This document shows, in pieces, positions 8,085-20,100 of a stretch of 64,000 bases of DNA; the first letter of the stretch is position 1, and each line of letters begins with the position of its first letter. The stretch lies in the NCBI RefSeq assembly GCF_028656955.1, contig NZ_JAMDGY010000027.1, positions 1-64,000 of the forward strand, written 5' to 3'. A model generated the notes under the pieces. It saw nothing but the letters and a program-made list of their open reading frames with translations. It ran no database searches and was not told the DNA's origin. The position numbers and the translations under genes were made by a program. The DNA comes from Pseudomonas fontis. Its GTDB lineage: Bacteria > Pseudomonadota > Gammaproteobacteria > Pseudomonadales > Pseudomonadaceae.

Positions 8085-8142
8085 CCACCGTGGGCGCTGT
8101 CGTTGCTGGCGATGAGGCCGGTAACGACAACGCCCACGGTGG
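8085..8142 (-). terminator. Long hairpin just past the autotransporter stop codon
   Basis: Two 20-nt arms (8085-8104 and 8123-8142) pair with one mismatch around an 18-nt loop, starting 7 bp after the autotransporter stop. There is no clear T-run on either strand. It may halt transcription or protect the 3' end of an 18-kb message. Confidence 0.55.
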
Positions 8143-8149
8143 TCACAGG

Positions 8150-11100
8150 TTAAAAGCCCATGCTGAAGCTCACGGTCACTGCATGGTCGCGGTTGTCGCT
8201 GGACAACTGCCCCGAGTACCCCAGGCCCAACTTGCCGGCCTGGCCAATGCTCAGGTCCACACCCGCCTCCACCACCGCCGCATCCTTGGCAATCGGCACA
8301 CCCTGGGTGGTAAACCCGGCGCCGCCCTCGATGAAGCGCAGGTCAGCTTGCGGATCCGTGTCACCAAACGCATGCCGCCAGCCAAGGCTGCCGCGCGGTG
8401 TCAGCGTGGTGCCATTGTTCAGGGTGAACGACTTGCCCACCCGCAGGCCAACCGTGGAGAACGTCACGTCCTGATCGGCACTTGCCTCAAGCCGCCCAGC
8501 CCCACCTTTCTCATGGGCGTTGTCGCTGTCGTAGTTGACGTAGGCCAGCCCCGCGAACGGCTCCAGCGCCACGCCAGCGGCATCGAAGGTGTACGCGACT
8601 TCGCCAAACACCTGGGCACTTTGTGCCTTGTAGCTGGCCTTCAGACGGTCATTGTAGGTGCCCGCCACCACATCACGCTTGGTGTCGATGTCATGCCAGC
8701 TGTAGCCAACGCCCATGCGTGCGGCAAAGGCGTCGAGCTGGTAGCTGAGGTAGCTCGCCAGGTGGTAGCTGTCCACCGACGCATCGCCCGAGTGGTGCTT
8801 GCCGTCGATGCTGCTGTTGGTATACCCGGCTGCAACGCCGAGGCGCCATTCATCGCTCAGGTTGTTGTCGACCCCCAGCATGAAGCCCGACAGTTCGCGA
8901 TCGACACCCGAGGCGTCGTGGCTGGCGTCATAGGTGCCCCAACCACCCAGAGCCCGCACCCAACCCACGCTCTCACCCTGGCAACCTTCGCTGGTCAGCT
9001 GCTGGTTGCCGTTTGGCGCCAGCACCCGACGTGGATCGTCGCTGCTGCTGCAACCCGATTGGCGCATGCGGTCGTTCACTGCGTCGCGGATGTAGCGCGA
9101 GTCTTCCAGCAGCACGCTCGCGGTGCTGGCGTGAATCTCCCCGGACAAACTGTCGAACGCCGCCAGCGCCGCCGCCCGGTCAAGGGTGACGATCTGGTTG
9201 CGCAGGCTTGCCGGTGCGGCGCTGCTGTCGAGTGCATTGGCCACGCCACGCTGGTTGCCGGTAGTGGTGATATCGGCGAAGGCGGTCTGATTGCGCCCCA
9301 GCGACAAGGTGACGTCATTGGCACCATAAGTCAGCTCGGTGCGCAGGAACGCCAGGTTGGTCAGGTTGGTGCTGGCAAAGGTGCCGGTGACCCCACCGGT
9401 GGCTTCAAGCAGCGTGTACTTCGCTTCGCCGGCGTAATCCCCCAGGTTGAGCACCTGCAGACTACCGCCCAGGTTGGCAGTGCCACCCACATCCAGGTAG
9501 CTGGTGGTGCTCGGTTGCAAGGCAATGGTCAGCGTGCCGCTGCTGCCATTGGTGAAGTTGCCGGCGACCGACAGATTGCCGCCAGGCCCTGGCATCACGT
9601 TGCCGTTGTTGACCAGCGAGGCGACGCTGCCGGTACCGCTCAGCGCTGCGCCATTGGCGACCGTGACCTGGGCGCCGAGCACGGTGCCCGGGTTGGCCGC
9701 GTTGCCAACGATCAATTGCCCCTGGTTGACGGCAAAGGCCCCGCTGAACGGCTGGTTGCCGGTCAGCAGCAGCGAACCGTTGCCTTGTTTGCTGGCACTG
9801 CCCGTCCCGCTGAGGGTGCCCTTGAACTGCCCGTCAGCATCCTGCTGGAACACCAGGCTGGCGTTGTCGAGGATGTTGCCTTGCAGGCTGGTGGTGTTGC
9901 CCACCAAGGTGCCGCCACTGATGGTGGTACCGCCGCTGTAGGTGTTGGCACCGGTCAGTACCAGGGTTCCGGAATCCAGCTTCTCGATACCGCCAGTGCC
10001 CACCAACGGTGCCGAGATGGTTGTACTGGCCCCGCTATTGACGCGGATACCCGCCAGGCTGCCATTGGCACCGTTGACCGGCGCCAGGCTGCCGCCACTG
10101 CCCGGCACGACCTGATAGCCGCTGCTGAGGAACTGCATGCCGGTGAACGACTGCGGGCCCTGCACGGTGACCGTGCCGCTCTGCCCGCCGAATACCGCGT
10201 ACTGGCTGCCCCAGCCTTCGCCGGCACTGCCGCTGGCGTTGGTCCAGTTGGTGCCTGGGCCCCACACGCCGCTGCCGCCACCAATGCTGCCATTGGGATT
10301 GTTCTGACCACCGTTCCAGAACTGCAATTCGCCGGCGCTGCTTTGCACCACCAGGTTGAGCTGGTTGGCGATGGCGGTTTGCAGGGTCAGGTCAGCCGGC
10401 AAGGTGCTGCCGGGCAACTGGCCGAACAACAGGCCGTTGTTGGTCAGGCTGCCACCGTAGGTGAACAGTTGGTAGACCCCGGTGCCGAAGCCACCGGCAT
10501 TGCTGATGTTCAACGTGCCGTCGAGTACCAGGTTGCCCCCCACCTTGACCACCGTGCTGGAGCTGCTCGGGTTGCCAAGGGCGAAGTCCAGGTTGGAACC
10601 CGAAGAAAGGCTGAGGTTTCCGACCGACAGTGGGCTGGTTGCAGTACCGGCGAGCAGGGTCGCGCCGTCAGCGATGTTGACGGTGCCTGCGTAGCTACCG
10701 CTGCCCCCCAGCTTGGCGCCACTGGCTACCTGCACATTGGCGCTGGCCAATGTGCCGTTGACCTTCAGCGTGCCGGCATTCACCAGGGTGTTGCCGGTGA
10801 AGCCGTTGCTGCCCGCCAACAGCAACTCACCCGTGCCGGTCTTGTTCAGCGTGCCGCTGCCGGTGAGGTTGCCGGTGTAGCTGCCGTTGCTGTTCTGCTC
10901 GAAGGTCAGTACGGCATTGTTGAGGATCGCCCCCTGCAAGCTGGTGGTGCTGCCGGCCACGCTGCCGGCATTGATCGCCGTGCCGCCGCTGTAGGTATTG
11001 GCACCGGTGAGCAGCAACGTGCCGTTGCCGTTCTTGACCAGGCTGCCATTGCCGGCGATTACACCGTTCAGGGCCAGGTCCTGGGTGCCGGCCAGGGTCA

Positions 11101-14100
11101 GTTGCGCGGCCAGGTTGATGCCGTTGGCCAGTTGCAGGGCCGTTGGCGCATTGAGCTGGGTGTTGCCGGCAACGCTCAATACCCCGGTCCCCAGCGCAGT
11201 GTTGCTGCCCAGGGTCAGGCTGCCCGCGTTGAGCAGGGTGCCGCCGCTGTAGGTGTTGTTGCCGTTGAGGGTAAGGTCGGCTGCGCCATTCTTCTGCAAG
11301 CTTCCTGCGCCGCTGAGCACACCGTTCAACGTCAGTGCATTGCTGCCGCCGATGGCCAGCGCACCATTGAGCACCGCTGCGTTGCCAAGGGTGATGGCCG
11401 CGTTGCTGTCCAGCGTGGTGCCATTGGCCGCGGTCAGCACACCCGTGCCCAGGGCGCCGTTGTTGCCGACGACCAGGGTGCCGCCATTGAGCGCAGTACC
11501 GCCGGTGTAGCCGTTGGCGCCATTGAGCACCAGGGTGCCGGTGTCGAGCTTGGTCAGCGTACCACTGCCATTCACCGCCACGTTGAGGGTGCCGGTGCTG
11601 CCACTGTCGACCCGTACATTGGTGATGCCGCTGGTGAGCAACTCACCGCCCGCACCACCATTGAGGGTGTAGCCGTTGCTGACGAACTGCAGGCCGCTGA
11701 TGGCTTGCGAGCCATCCACGGTGACTGTGCCGGCCGCGCCCTGGAACACCGCGAAGGTGCTGTTCCAGCCTTGGTTGAGTGACCCGTTGGCGTTGGTCCA
11801 GTTGCTGTTGGCGGTGTTCCAGGTACCACTGCCGCCGTCCACTGCGCCGTTGCCGACCAGTTGGCTGCCGTCCCAGAACAGCACACCGCTCAGGCCCCCG
11901 ACCACCAGGTTGACCTGGTTGCCGATTGCCGTCTGCAGCAGCAAGTCGCCCGGCTGAACCATGCCCGGCAGCGCGCCGAACAGCATGCCGTTGTCAGTCA
12001 GTGCACCGGTGTAGTCGACCAGGCGGTAGACCCCGGTGCCGAAGCCACCGGTGTCGGTCACGTTGAGCTTGCCGTCCAGGGTCAGGTCGCCACCGACACT
12101 GATCAGGCTCGGGCTGCCCAGCGCCGCGCCAAGGCCGGCATCCAGGTTCGAATCGTTGTTCAGCACCAGCGAGCCGACGCTCAAGGTGCTGCCGCTGTTG
12201 ACCGCCAGATGGCCGCCGTCAGCAATGGTCACGCTTCCACCCAGGCTACCGCTGCCGCCCAGCGTACCGCCGCTGTTGACCAAGACGCTGCCACTGGCCA
12301 GGCTGCCGCCGACCAGCAGGCTGCCGGCGTTGACCGTGGTGTTGCCGGTGAAGCCGTTGCTGGCGGTGAGCAGCAACGCGCCGCTGCCGTTCTTGATCAG
12401 GCTGCCAGTACCGGTAAGGTTGCCGGTGTAGCTGCCGCTGCTGTTCTGCTCGAAGGTCAGCGCCGCGTTGTTGAGGATCGCCCCCTGCAGGCTGCTGCTG
12501 TCGCCCGTCACGCTGCCGGCGTTGAGGGTGGTGCCGCCGCTGTAGTTGTTGGCACCGCTGAGCAGCAACGCACCGTTGCCATTCTTGACCAGGCTGCCGG
12601 CGCCGGTGATGCCGCCGCTGAGGGTCAGGTCCTGAGTGCCGGCCAAGGTCAACTGCGCCCCGAGGTTGATGGCATTGGCCAGTTGCAGTGCCGACGCTGT
12701 GTTGAGCTGGGCATTGCCCGTGACACCCAGAGTGCCACTGCCCAGTGCGCTGTTGTTGCCCAGGGTCAGGCTGCCCGCAGCCAGCGTGGTGCCGCCGCTG
12801 TAAGTGTTGTTGCCATTGAGGGCCAGGTCGGCCGCGCCATTTTTCACCAGGCCGCCCGCACCACTGAGCACTCCGCCCAGCGCCAGCGCATTGCTGCCGC
12901 CAATCGTCAGTGCACCGTTGAGCACGGCGGCATTGCCGAGGGTGACGGCCGTATTGCTGTCCAGCGTGGTGCCACCGGCTGCGGTCAGCACACCCGTGCC
13001 CAAGGCGCCGTTATTGCCCACGACCAGGGTGCCGCCATTGAGTGTCGTGCCGCCGGTGTAGCCGTTGGTGCCATTGAGCACCAGGGTACCGGTGTCGAGC
13101 TTGGTCAGGGTACCGCTGCCATTCACCGCCACGTTGAGGGTGCCGGTGCTGCCGCTGTCGACCCGCAGATTGGTGATGCCGCTGGTGAGCAACTCGCCGC
13201 CCGCACCACCGTTGAGGGTGTAGCCGTTGCTGACGAACTGCAGGCCGGTGATGGCTTGCGCGCCATCCACGGTGACCGTGCCCGCCGCCCCCTGGAACAC
13301 CGCGAAGGTGCCGTTCCAGGCCCCGTTGAGTGAGCCATCGGCGACGGTCCAGTTGCTGGTGCCGGTGCTCCACACGCCGCTGCCGCCTTCGATGATGCCG
13401 TTGCCGACAATCTGGCTGCCGTCCCAGAACAGCACGTTGGTAGCACCGCCCACGATCAGGTTGACCTGATTGCCGACGGCGGTTTGCAGTTGCAGGTCGC
13501 CAGGTTGCACCAGGCCCGGCAGCGTGCCGAACACCATGCCGTTGTCGGTGAGGGCGCCGGTGTAGTCGATCAGCCGATAGACCCCGGCACCGAAGCCACC
13601 GGTGTCGCTGATGTTGAGCTTGCCATCCAGGGTCAGGTTGCCATTGACGTTGACCAGGCCCGGCGAGCCCAACGGCGCGCCGAGGGCTGCATCGAAGTTG
13701 GCGTCATTGTTGAGCACCAGCGAGCCGACATTCAGCGTGCTGCCGCTGCTCACCGCCAGGTGGCCGCCATCGGCAACCGTCAGGGTGCCGCCCAGGGTGC
13801 CGGTACCGCCGAGGGTCGCGCCGCTCTGCACTTGTACGTTGGCGCTGGCCAGGCTGCCGTTGACCGTCAGCTTGCCAGCGTTGATTGTGGTGTTGCCGGT
13901 GAGGCCGTTGCTGCCGGTGAGCAGCAAGGTCCCCAGGCCGTTCTTGCTCAGGCTGCCAGTGCCGGTGAGGTTGCCGGTGTAGCTGCCATTGCTGTTCTGC
14001 TCGAAGGTCAACGCCGCGTTGTTGAGGATCGCCCCTTGCAGGCTGGTGCTGTCGCCCGTGACGCTGCCGGCGTTGAACGTGCTGCCGCCGCTGTAGCTGT

Positions 14101-17100
14101 TGGCACCACTGAGCAGCAACGCGCCGTTGCCGTTCTTGACCAGGCTGCCAGTGCCGGTGATTGCGCCGCTGAGGGTCAGGTCCTGGGTACCGGCCAGAGT
14201 CAGTTGCGCACCAAGGTTGATGGAATTGGCCACTTGCAGTGCCGATGCGGTGTTGAGCTGGGCATTGCCCGTGACACCCAGGGCACCCGTGCCCAGTGCG
14301 CCGTTGTTGCCCAGGGTCAGGCTGCCCGCTGCCAGCGTGGTGCCGCCGCTGTAGGTGTTGTTGCCAGAGAGGGTCAGGTCGGCGGCGCCATTTTTCACCA
14401 GGCTGCCCGCACCACTGATCACTCCGCCCAGCGCCAGCGCATTGCTGCCGCCAATCGTCAGTGCACCATTTAGCAGCGCTGCATTGCCGAGGGTGACGGC
14501 CGTGTTGCTGTCCAGCGTGGTGCCATTGGCGGCGGTCAGCGCGCCTGCGCCCAGCGCATTGTTGTTGCCAACCACCAGGCTGCCGCCGTTGAGAGCGGTG
14601 CCACCGGAATAGCTGTTGGCACCGTTGAGCACCAGGGTGCCAGCGTCGATTTTGGTCAGGGTGCCGCTGCCATTTACCGCCACGTTGAGGGTGCCGGTGC
14701 TGCCGCTGTCGACCCGCAGATTGGTGACGCCGTTGGTCAGCAGTTCCCCGCCGACTCCGCCATTGAGGGTGTAGCCGTTGCTGATGAACTGCAGGCCGGT
14801 GATGGCTTGCGAGCCATCCACGCTGACCGTGCCGGCCGTGCCCTGGAACACCGCGAAGGTGCCATTCCAGGTACGGTTCAGCGAACCGCTGGCGCTGGTC
14901 CAGTTGCTGCTGGTGGCATTCCATACACCGTTGCCGCCGTCGATGACGCCGTTGCCGGTGATCTGGCTACCGTCCCAGAACAGTACGTTGGTGGTCCCGC
15001 CAACCACCAGGTTGATCTGGTTGTTGATCGCCGTTTGCAGGGCCACGTCACCAGGTTGCACCACCCCTGGCAGCGTGCCGATCACCATGCCGTTGTCGGT
15101 GAGTGCACCGGTGTAGTCGATCAGCCGATAGACCCCGGCGCCGAAGCCGCCGACATCGCTCACATTGAGCTTGCCGTCCAGGGTGAGGTTGCCGCCGACA
15201 TTGATCAGGCCGGGGGTGCCGACGACCGGCGCACCCAGCCCGACATCCAGGTTCGAATCGTTGTTCAGCACCAGCGAGCCGACACCCAGGGTGCTGCCGC
15301 TGTTGACCACCAGGTGACCGCCGTCGGCGATGGTCACGCTGCCCCCCAGGCTACCGCTGCCACCCAACGAAGCACCATTGCTCACGTTGACCGCAGTGCT
15401 CGCCAGGCTGCCGTTGACCACCAGGTTGCCGGCACTGACCGTGGTGGTGCCGCTGAGGGTGTTGTTGCCACCCAGGGTGAGCAGGCCGCTGCCGATCTTG
15501 TCCAGCGTGCCGCTGCCGCTGAGGACACCATCGAAGGTACCGCTGCCGACACTCAGGTTGTTGGCGCCGAGGATGTTCACCCCGCCGCTGCCAGCCAGCG
15601 CGCCCAGGCTGGCGTTGCCACCCAGGTTGAGCGTGGCGCCACTGCTCAGGTTCAGTTGCGACGGATTGCCCAGCGCGCCATTGCCCTGGGTACTCAAGCT
15701 ACCGGCAAGAATGTTGAAGATACCGGCGAAGGTATTGTTGCCGCTGAGGGTCAGGTCAGCCAGGCCATTCTTGTTCAGGGTGCCACTGCCGCTCAGCACG
15801 CCGGCAAGGGTCAGGTTGTTGGCACCGGCGGTCGACAGGGCTCCGCTGACGTCGAGGTTGTTGGCCACGGTCATCGCAGTGCTGTTGTTCAGCACAGAGG
15901 TGCCCGCGACACTCACGTTGCCGATGCCCAGGGCTGCGCCATTGCCCAGGGTCAGGTTGCCGCCGTTGACTACGGTGCCGCCGGCATAGGTGTTGATGCC
16001 GTTGAGGGTGAGGTTGGCAGTGCCGTTCTTGACCAGTTGGCCGGCGCCACTGACCACGCCGCCCAGGGTCAGGTCGTTGTTGCCCGGCAAGGTCAAGCCG
16101 GCGTTGAGCAGCACATTGTTGCCCAGCGTCAGCGCGCTGCTGTTGTCCAGCGTCGCGTTGCCGGCGACGGTCAAGGCGCCACTGCCCAGCGCACTGGCAA
16201 TGCCCAGGGTCAGGCTGCCATCGCTCAGGGTAGTACCACCGGTATAGCCGTTGGCGCCGTTCAGGGTCAGGTTGCTCGCGCCTTGCTTGATCAGGCCTCC
16301 GGCGCCGTTGACCAGCCCGCCAAGGGTCAGGTCGTTGCTGCCGAGGAGCGTCAGGTTGCCTGCCAGGTTCACGGTGTTGCTCAGGCTGACTGCTGCGCTG
16401 CTGTCCAGCTGGGTGCCGTTGGCCGCGTTCAGCGCGCCAGCGCCCAGCGCCGTATTGGACGCCAGGATCAGCGCGCCAGCATTCAGTGCGGTCGGGCCGA
16501 GGTAGGTGTTGTTGCCGCCTAGGGTCAGGGTTGCGGCGCCATTCTTGGCCAGGCTGCCACTGCCGCTGATCAGGCCGTTGAGGGTCAGCGCGTTGCTCCC
16601 GCCCACGCTCAGCAGCCCGGTCAGGCTGGTGTTGTTGCCCAGCGTCACGGCCTTGTTGCTGTCCAGTGTGGTGCCCGCCGCGGTGCTCAGGTTGCCCGTG
16701 CCGAGGGCGCTGTCATCGCCGACTACCAGCGTGCCGCCGCTGAGCAACGTGCCACCGGTGTAGCCATTGGCACCGTTGAGCACCAAGGTGCCGGTGTCGA
16801 GCTTGTTGAGGGTGGCCGCGCCGTTGATCCCGACGTCGAGTGTCGCCGTGAGGCCCGGGTCGACCCGTACGGCAAAGCTGCCGCCGTTGCCATTGAGCGC
16901 ATTGAGCACGCCACCCATGCCGGCCAGCAGGCGGTAGCCATCGGTCATAAACTGCATGCCGTTGATGGTCTGCGAGCCCTGCACCGTGACGTCGCCTGCC
17001 GCGCCCTGGAACACCGCGAACTGGCTGAGCCAGTTGCTGTTGATATTGCCGTTGAGGTCGGTCCAGTTAGTGTCACCGCTGGTCCAGATGCCGCTGCCAC

Positions 17101-20100
17101 CCTGAACCACACCATCCGGGGCATTGTTACTGCCATCCCAGAACTGCACGATCGAGTTGGGTGAGTTGACCAACAGGTTGATCTGGTTGGCGATCGCCGT
17201 CTGCAAGTTCAGCTCGCCCGGGTTCACGCCTCCGGGCAACGTGCCCAAGGCCATGAGATTGTTGGTCAAGCTGCCGCCGAAGTTGAACAGGCGGTACACG
17301 CCATTGCCAAAGCCGCCGGCGTCGCTGATGTTCAGGGTGCCGTCGAGCACCAGGTTGCCACCCACGCTGAACACCGGCGTGTTGCCGGTAACCGGCGAGC
17401 CGAGTGCGACATCCGTGATGGAGTTGGCAGCCAGGGTCAGCCCCCCCAGATTCAGGGTACTGCCACTGGTACCGGCCAGGTGGCCGCCGTTTTGCACGGT
17501 CACAGGCCCCGCTACCGTGCCTGTACCCGTCAGGGTGCCGCCGGCATTGACCGACAGGTTGCCACCCCCCAAGGTCCCGCTCACCTTCAAGGTGCCGGCG
17601 CTGACCTGGTTGTTGCCGGTAAGGCTGCTGCTCCCGCCCAGCTCAAGAACCCCGGTCCCCACTTTGTTCAGCGCACCGTCGCCATTCAGGACACCGGCGA
17701 ATACGTTGTCGAGGTTATTGCCGCCCAGGCTCAGGGTACTGCCCAGGGCAATGTTGCTGGTCCCGGTCCCGGTCAGGCTGCCGATGCTGGTATTGCCATT
17801 GAGGTTCAGCGTTGCAGCGCTGTTGAGGTTGGCTGAGCGAAGGTTACCCAGCGCCGTCCCACCCAGCGCGGTCACGGTACCGTTGAGGATGTTGAGCGTG
17901 CCGTTGAAGGCGTTGTTGCCCACCACCACCAGTTCGTCGAGACCGTCCTTGATCAGGTTGCCGCTGCCATTGAGCTGGCCGCCCAGGGTCAAGGAATTCA
18001 GGGTATTGAGGGTCAGGTCGCCATTCACGTTGAGGGTGTTGGCCAGTGCCACCGCCTGGGTATTGGCCAAGGTGCTGGTACCCGTGGCAGTCAGTGCACC
18101 GATACCCAGCGAATTGCTGTTGGTCAGGGTCAAGGTGCCACCACCAAGCGCGACGCCACCGCTGAAGCTGTTGGCCCCCCCCAAGGTCAAGTTGCCCGTA
18201 CCGTTCTTGATCAACTGGCCGGCGCCGAAGATCACCCCGTTCAACCCGAGGTTGTTGCTGCCATTGACGTTGAGGTTGGCGTCCAGGGACAGGTTGTTGT
18301 TCAGGACCACGCCGCTGTTGCCACTGTTCAGGGTCGAAACGCCGCTGACCTGCACGTTGCCCACACCCAGGGCACTATTGCTGCCCACCACCAGGGTGCC
18401 CGCGTTGAGCTCGGTGCCGCCCAAATAGGTGTTGTTGCCATTGAGGGTCAGGGTGGATGCGCCATTCTTGACCAGGGAGCCTGAGCTGTCGACGATGCCG
18501 TTCAGCGTCAGGTCGGCGCCGCCGGCGATGCTCAGCGCGCCGAGCAGGTGCAGATTGTTTACCAGGGTGACGGCCGTGTTGGCGTCGAGCACGGTGTTGT
18601 CCGCCGCGCTCAGCGCGCCCGCGCCCAAGGCGCTGTTGCTGCCGACGATCAGCTTGCCTGCCGACAGGGTGGTACCGCCGGCATAGGTGTTGTTGCCGGC
18701 CAGGGTCAGGTCGGCCGCGCCGTTTTTGGTCAGGCTGCCGCTGCCAGCGATGGCGCCACTGAGCACCAGGTTCTGCGCGCCGGTCAAGGTCAGGTTGCCG
18801 GTCAGGTTGAGGGCGTTGGCCACGGTCATCGCCGTGCTGGTACCCAGCGTCGTGCCCCCGCTTGTTGTCAGCGTGCCGCTACCCAGCGCGGTGCTGGAAC
18901 CCAGCACCAGGCCGCCAGCGTTCAACGAGGTACCGCCCTGGTAAGTGTTGTTGCCGTTGAGGGTGAGGACGCTGCCGCCATTCTTGATCAGCCCGCCGGT
19001 ACCGCTGACGACACCACCGAGGGTCAGGTTCTGGCTGCCGGCCAGGGTCAGGTTGGCGCCCAGGCCGATGGCATTGGCCACGCTCAACGGAGCGCTGGAG
19101 TCCAATGTCGAACTACCGGTGACGCTCAGCGCGCCGCTGCTCAGTGCGCCGGCATTACCCAAGGTGAGTGTGCCGGCATTGAGGGTGGTGCCGCCCTGGT
19201 AGGTGTTCACGCCGTTGAGGGTCAGGTTGCCGATACCGGTCTTGGTCAGGCTGCCCGTGCCGGCAACCACACCGCCAAGGGTCAGGTTGCTGGCCCCGCC
19301 AACCGTGAGGTTGGCCGCAAGGTTGAGCTGGTTGGCCAGGGTCAGTGCGGTATTGCTGGCCAGCGTGGCGTTGCCGCCGACGTTCAGAGCGCCCAGGCCG
19401 AGCGCCAGGCTGTTGCCCAGGGTCAGGGTGCCGGCATTGAGCGTGGTGCCGGCCAGGTAGCTGTTCAGGCCATTGAGGGTCAGGTTGCCTGCGCCATTCT
19501 TGGTCAACCCACCCACGCCATTGACTTGCCCGGCGAGGGTCAGGTCCGAACTGCCGCCGATGTTCAGGTTGCCGGCCAGGTTCAGGGTATTGCCCAACTG
19601 CACGTTGCCGATGCTGTCCAGCGTGGTGCCGCCCGCCGCATTCAGGCTGCCCAGGCCCAAGGCCTGGTTGCTGCCGACCACCAGGGTCCCGGTATTCAGC
19701 GCGGTGTTGCCAAGGTTGCCGTTGACGCCGCTCAGGGTCAGGGTGCTGGCGCCATTCTTGATCAAGCCGCCGACGCCATTGACTGCGCCACTCAGGGTCA
19801 GGTCGTTGCTGCCGGCAATGATCAGGTTGCCAATCAGGTTGACGGAATTGTTCAGGCTGGCGGCCAGGCTGCTGTCCAGCGTGGTGCCCGCCGATGCGTT
19901 CAATGCCCCCGTACCCAACGCGCTATTGGCGCCAACGATCAGCGAACCGCTAACCAGGTTGGTGGCGCCCTGATAGGTGTTGTTGCCACTGAGGGTCAGG
20001 CTGCCGACACCGGTTTTGCTCAAGCCACTGGTGCCACTGATGTCACCTGTCAGCAGCAGGTTGTTCGCCCCGGGCAGGGTCAGCACCGCGCTCAAAGTCA

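Noticed and set aside
8026..8130. Upstream extension of the GNAT acetyltransferase
   Set aside because: The extension has no ribosome binding site and would run through the hairpin at 8085-8142. The start at 8025 has a good one.
8057..11782. Open frame of 1241 codons on the plus strand opposite the autotransporter
   Set aside because: It repeats with the autotransporter's 258-bp and 1551-bp periods and is a by-product of GC-rich repeats without antisense stops. The predicted protein is low in complexity and has no domain.
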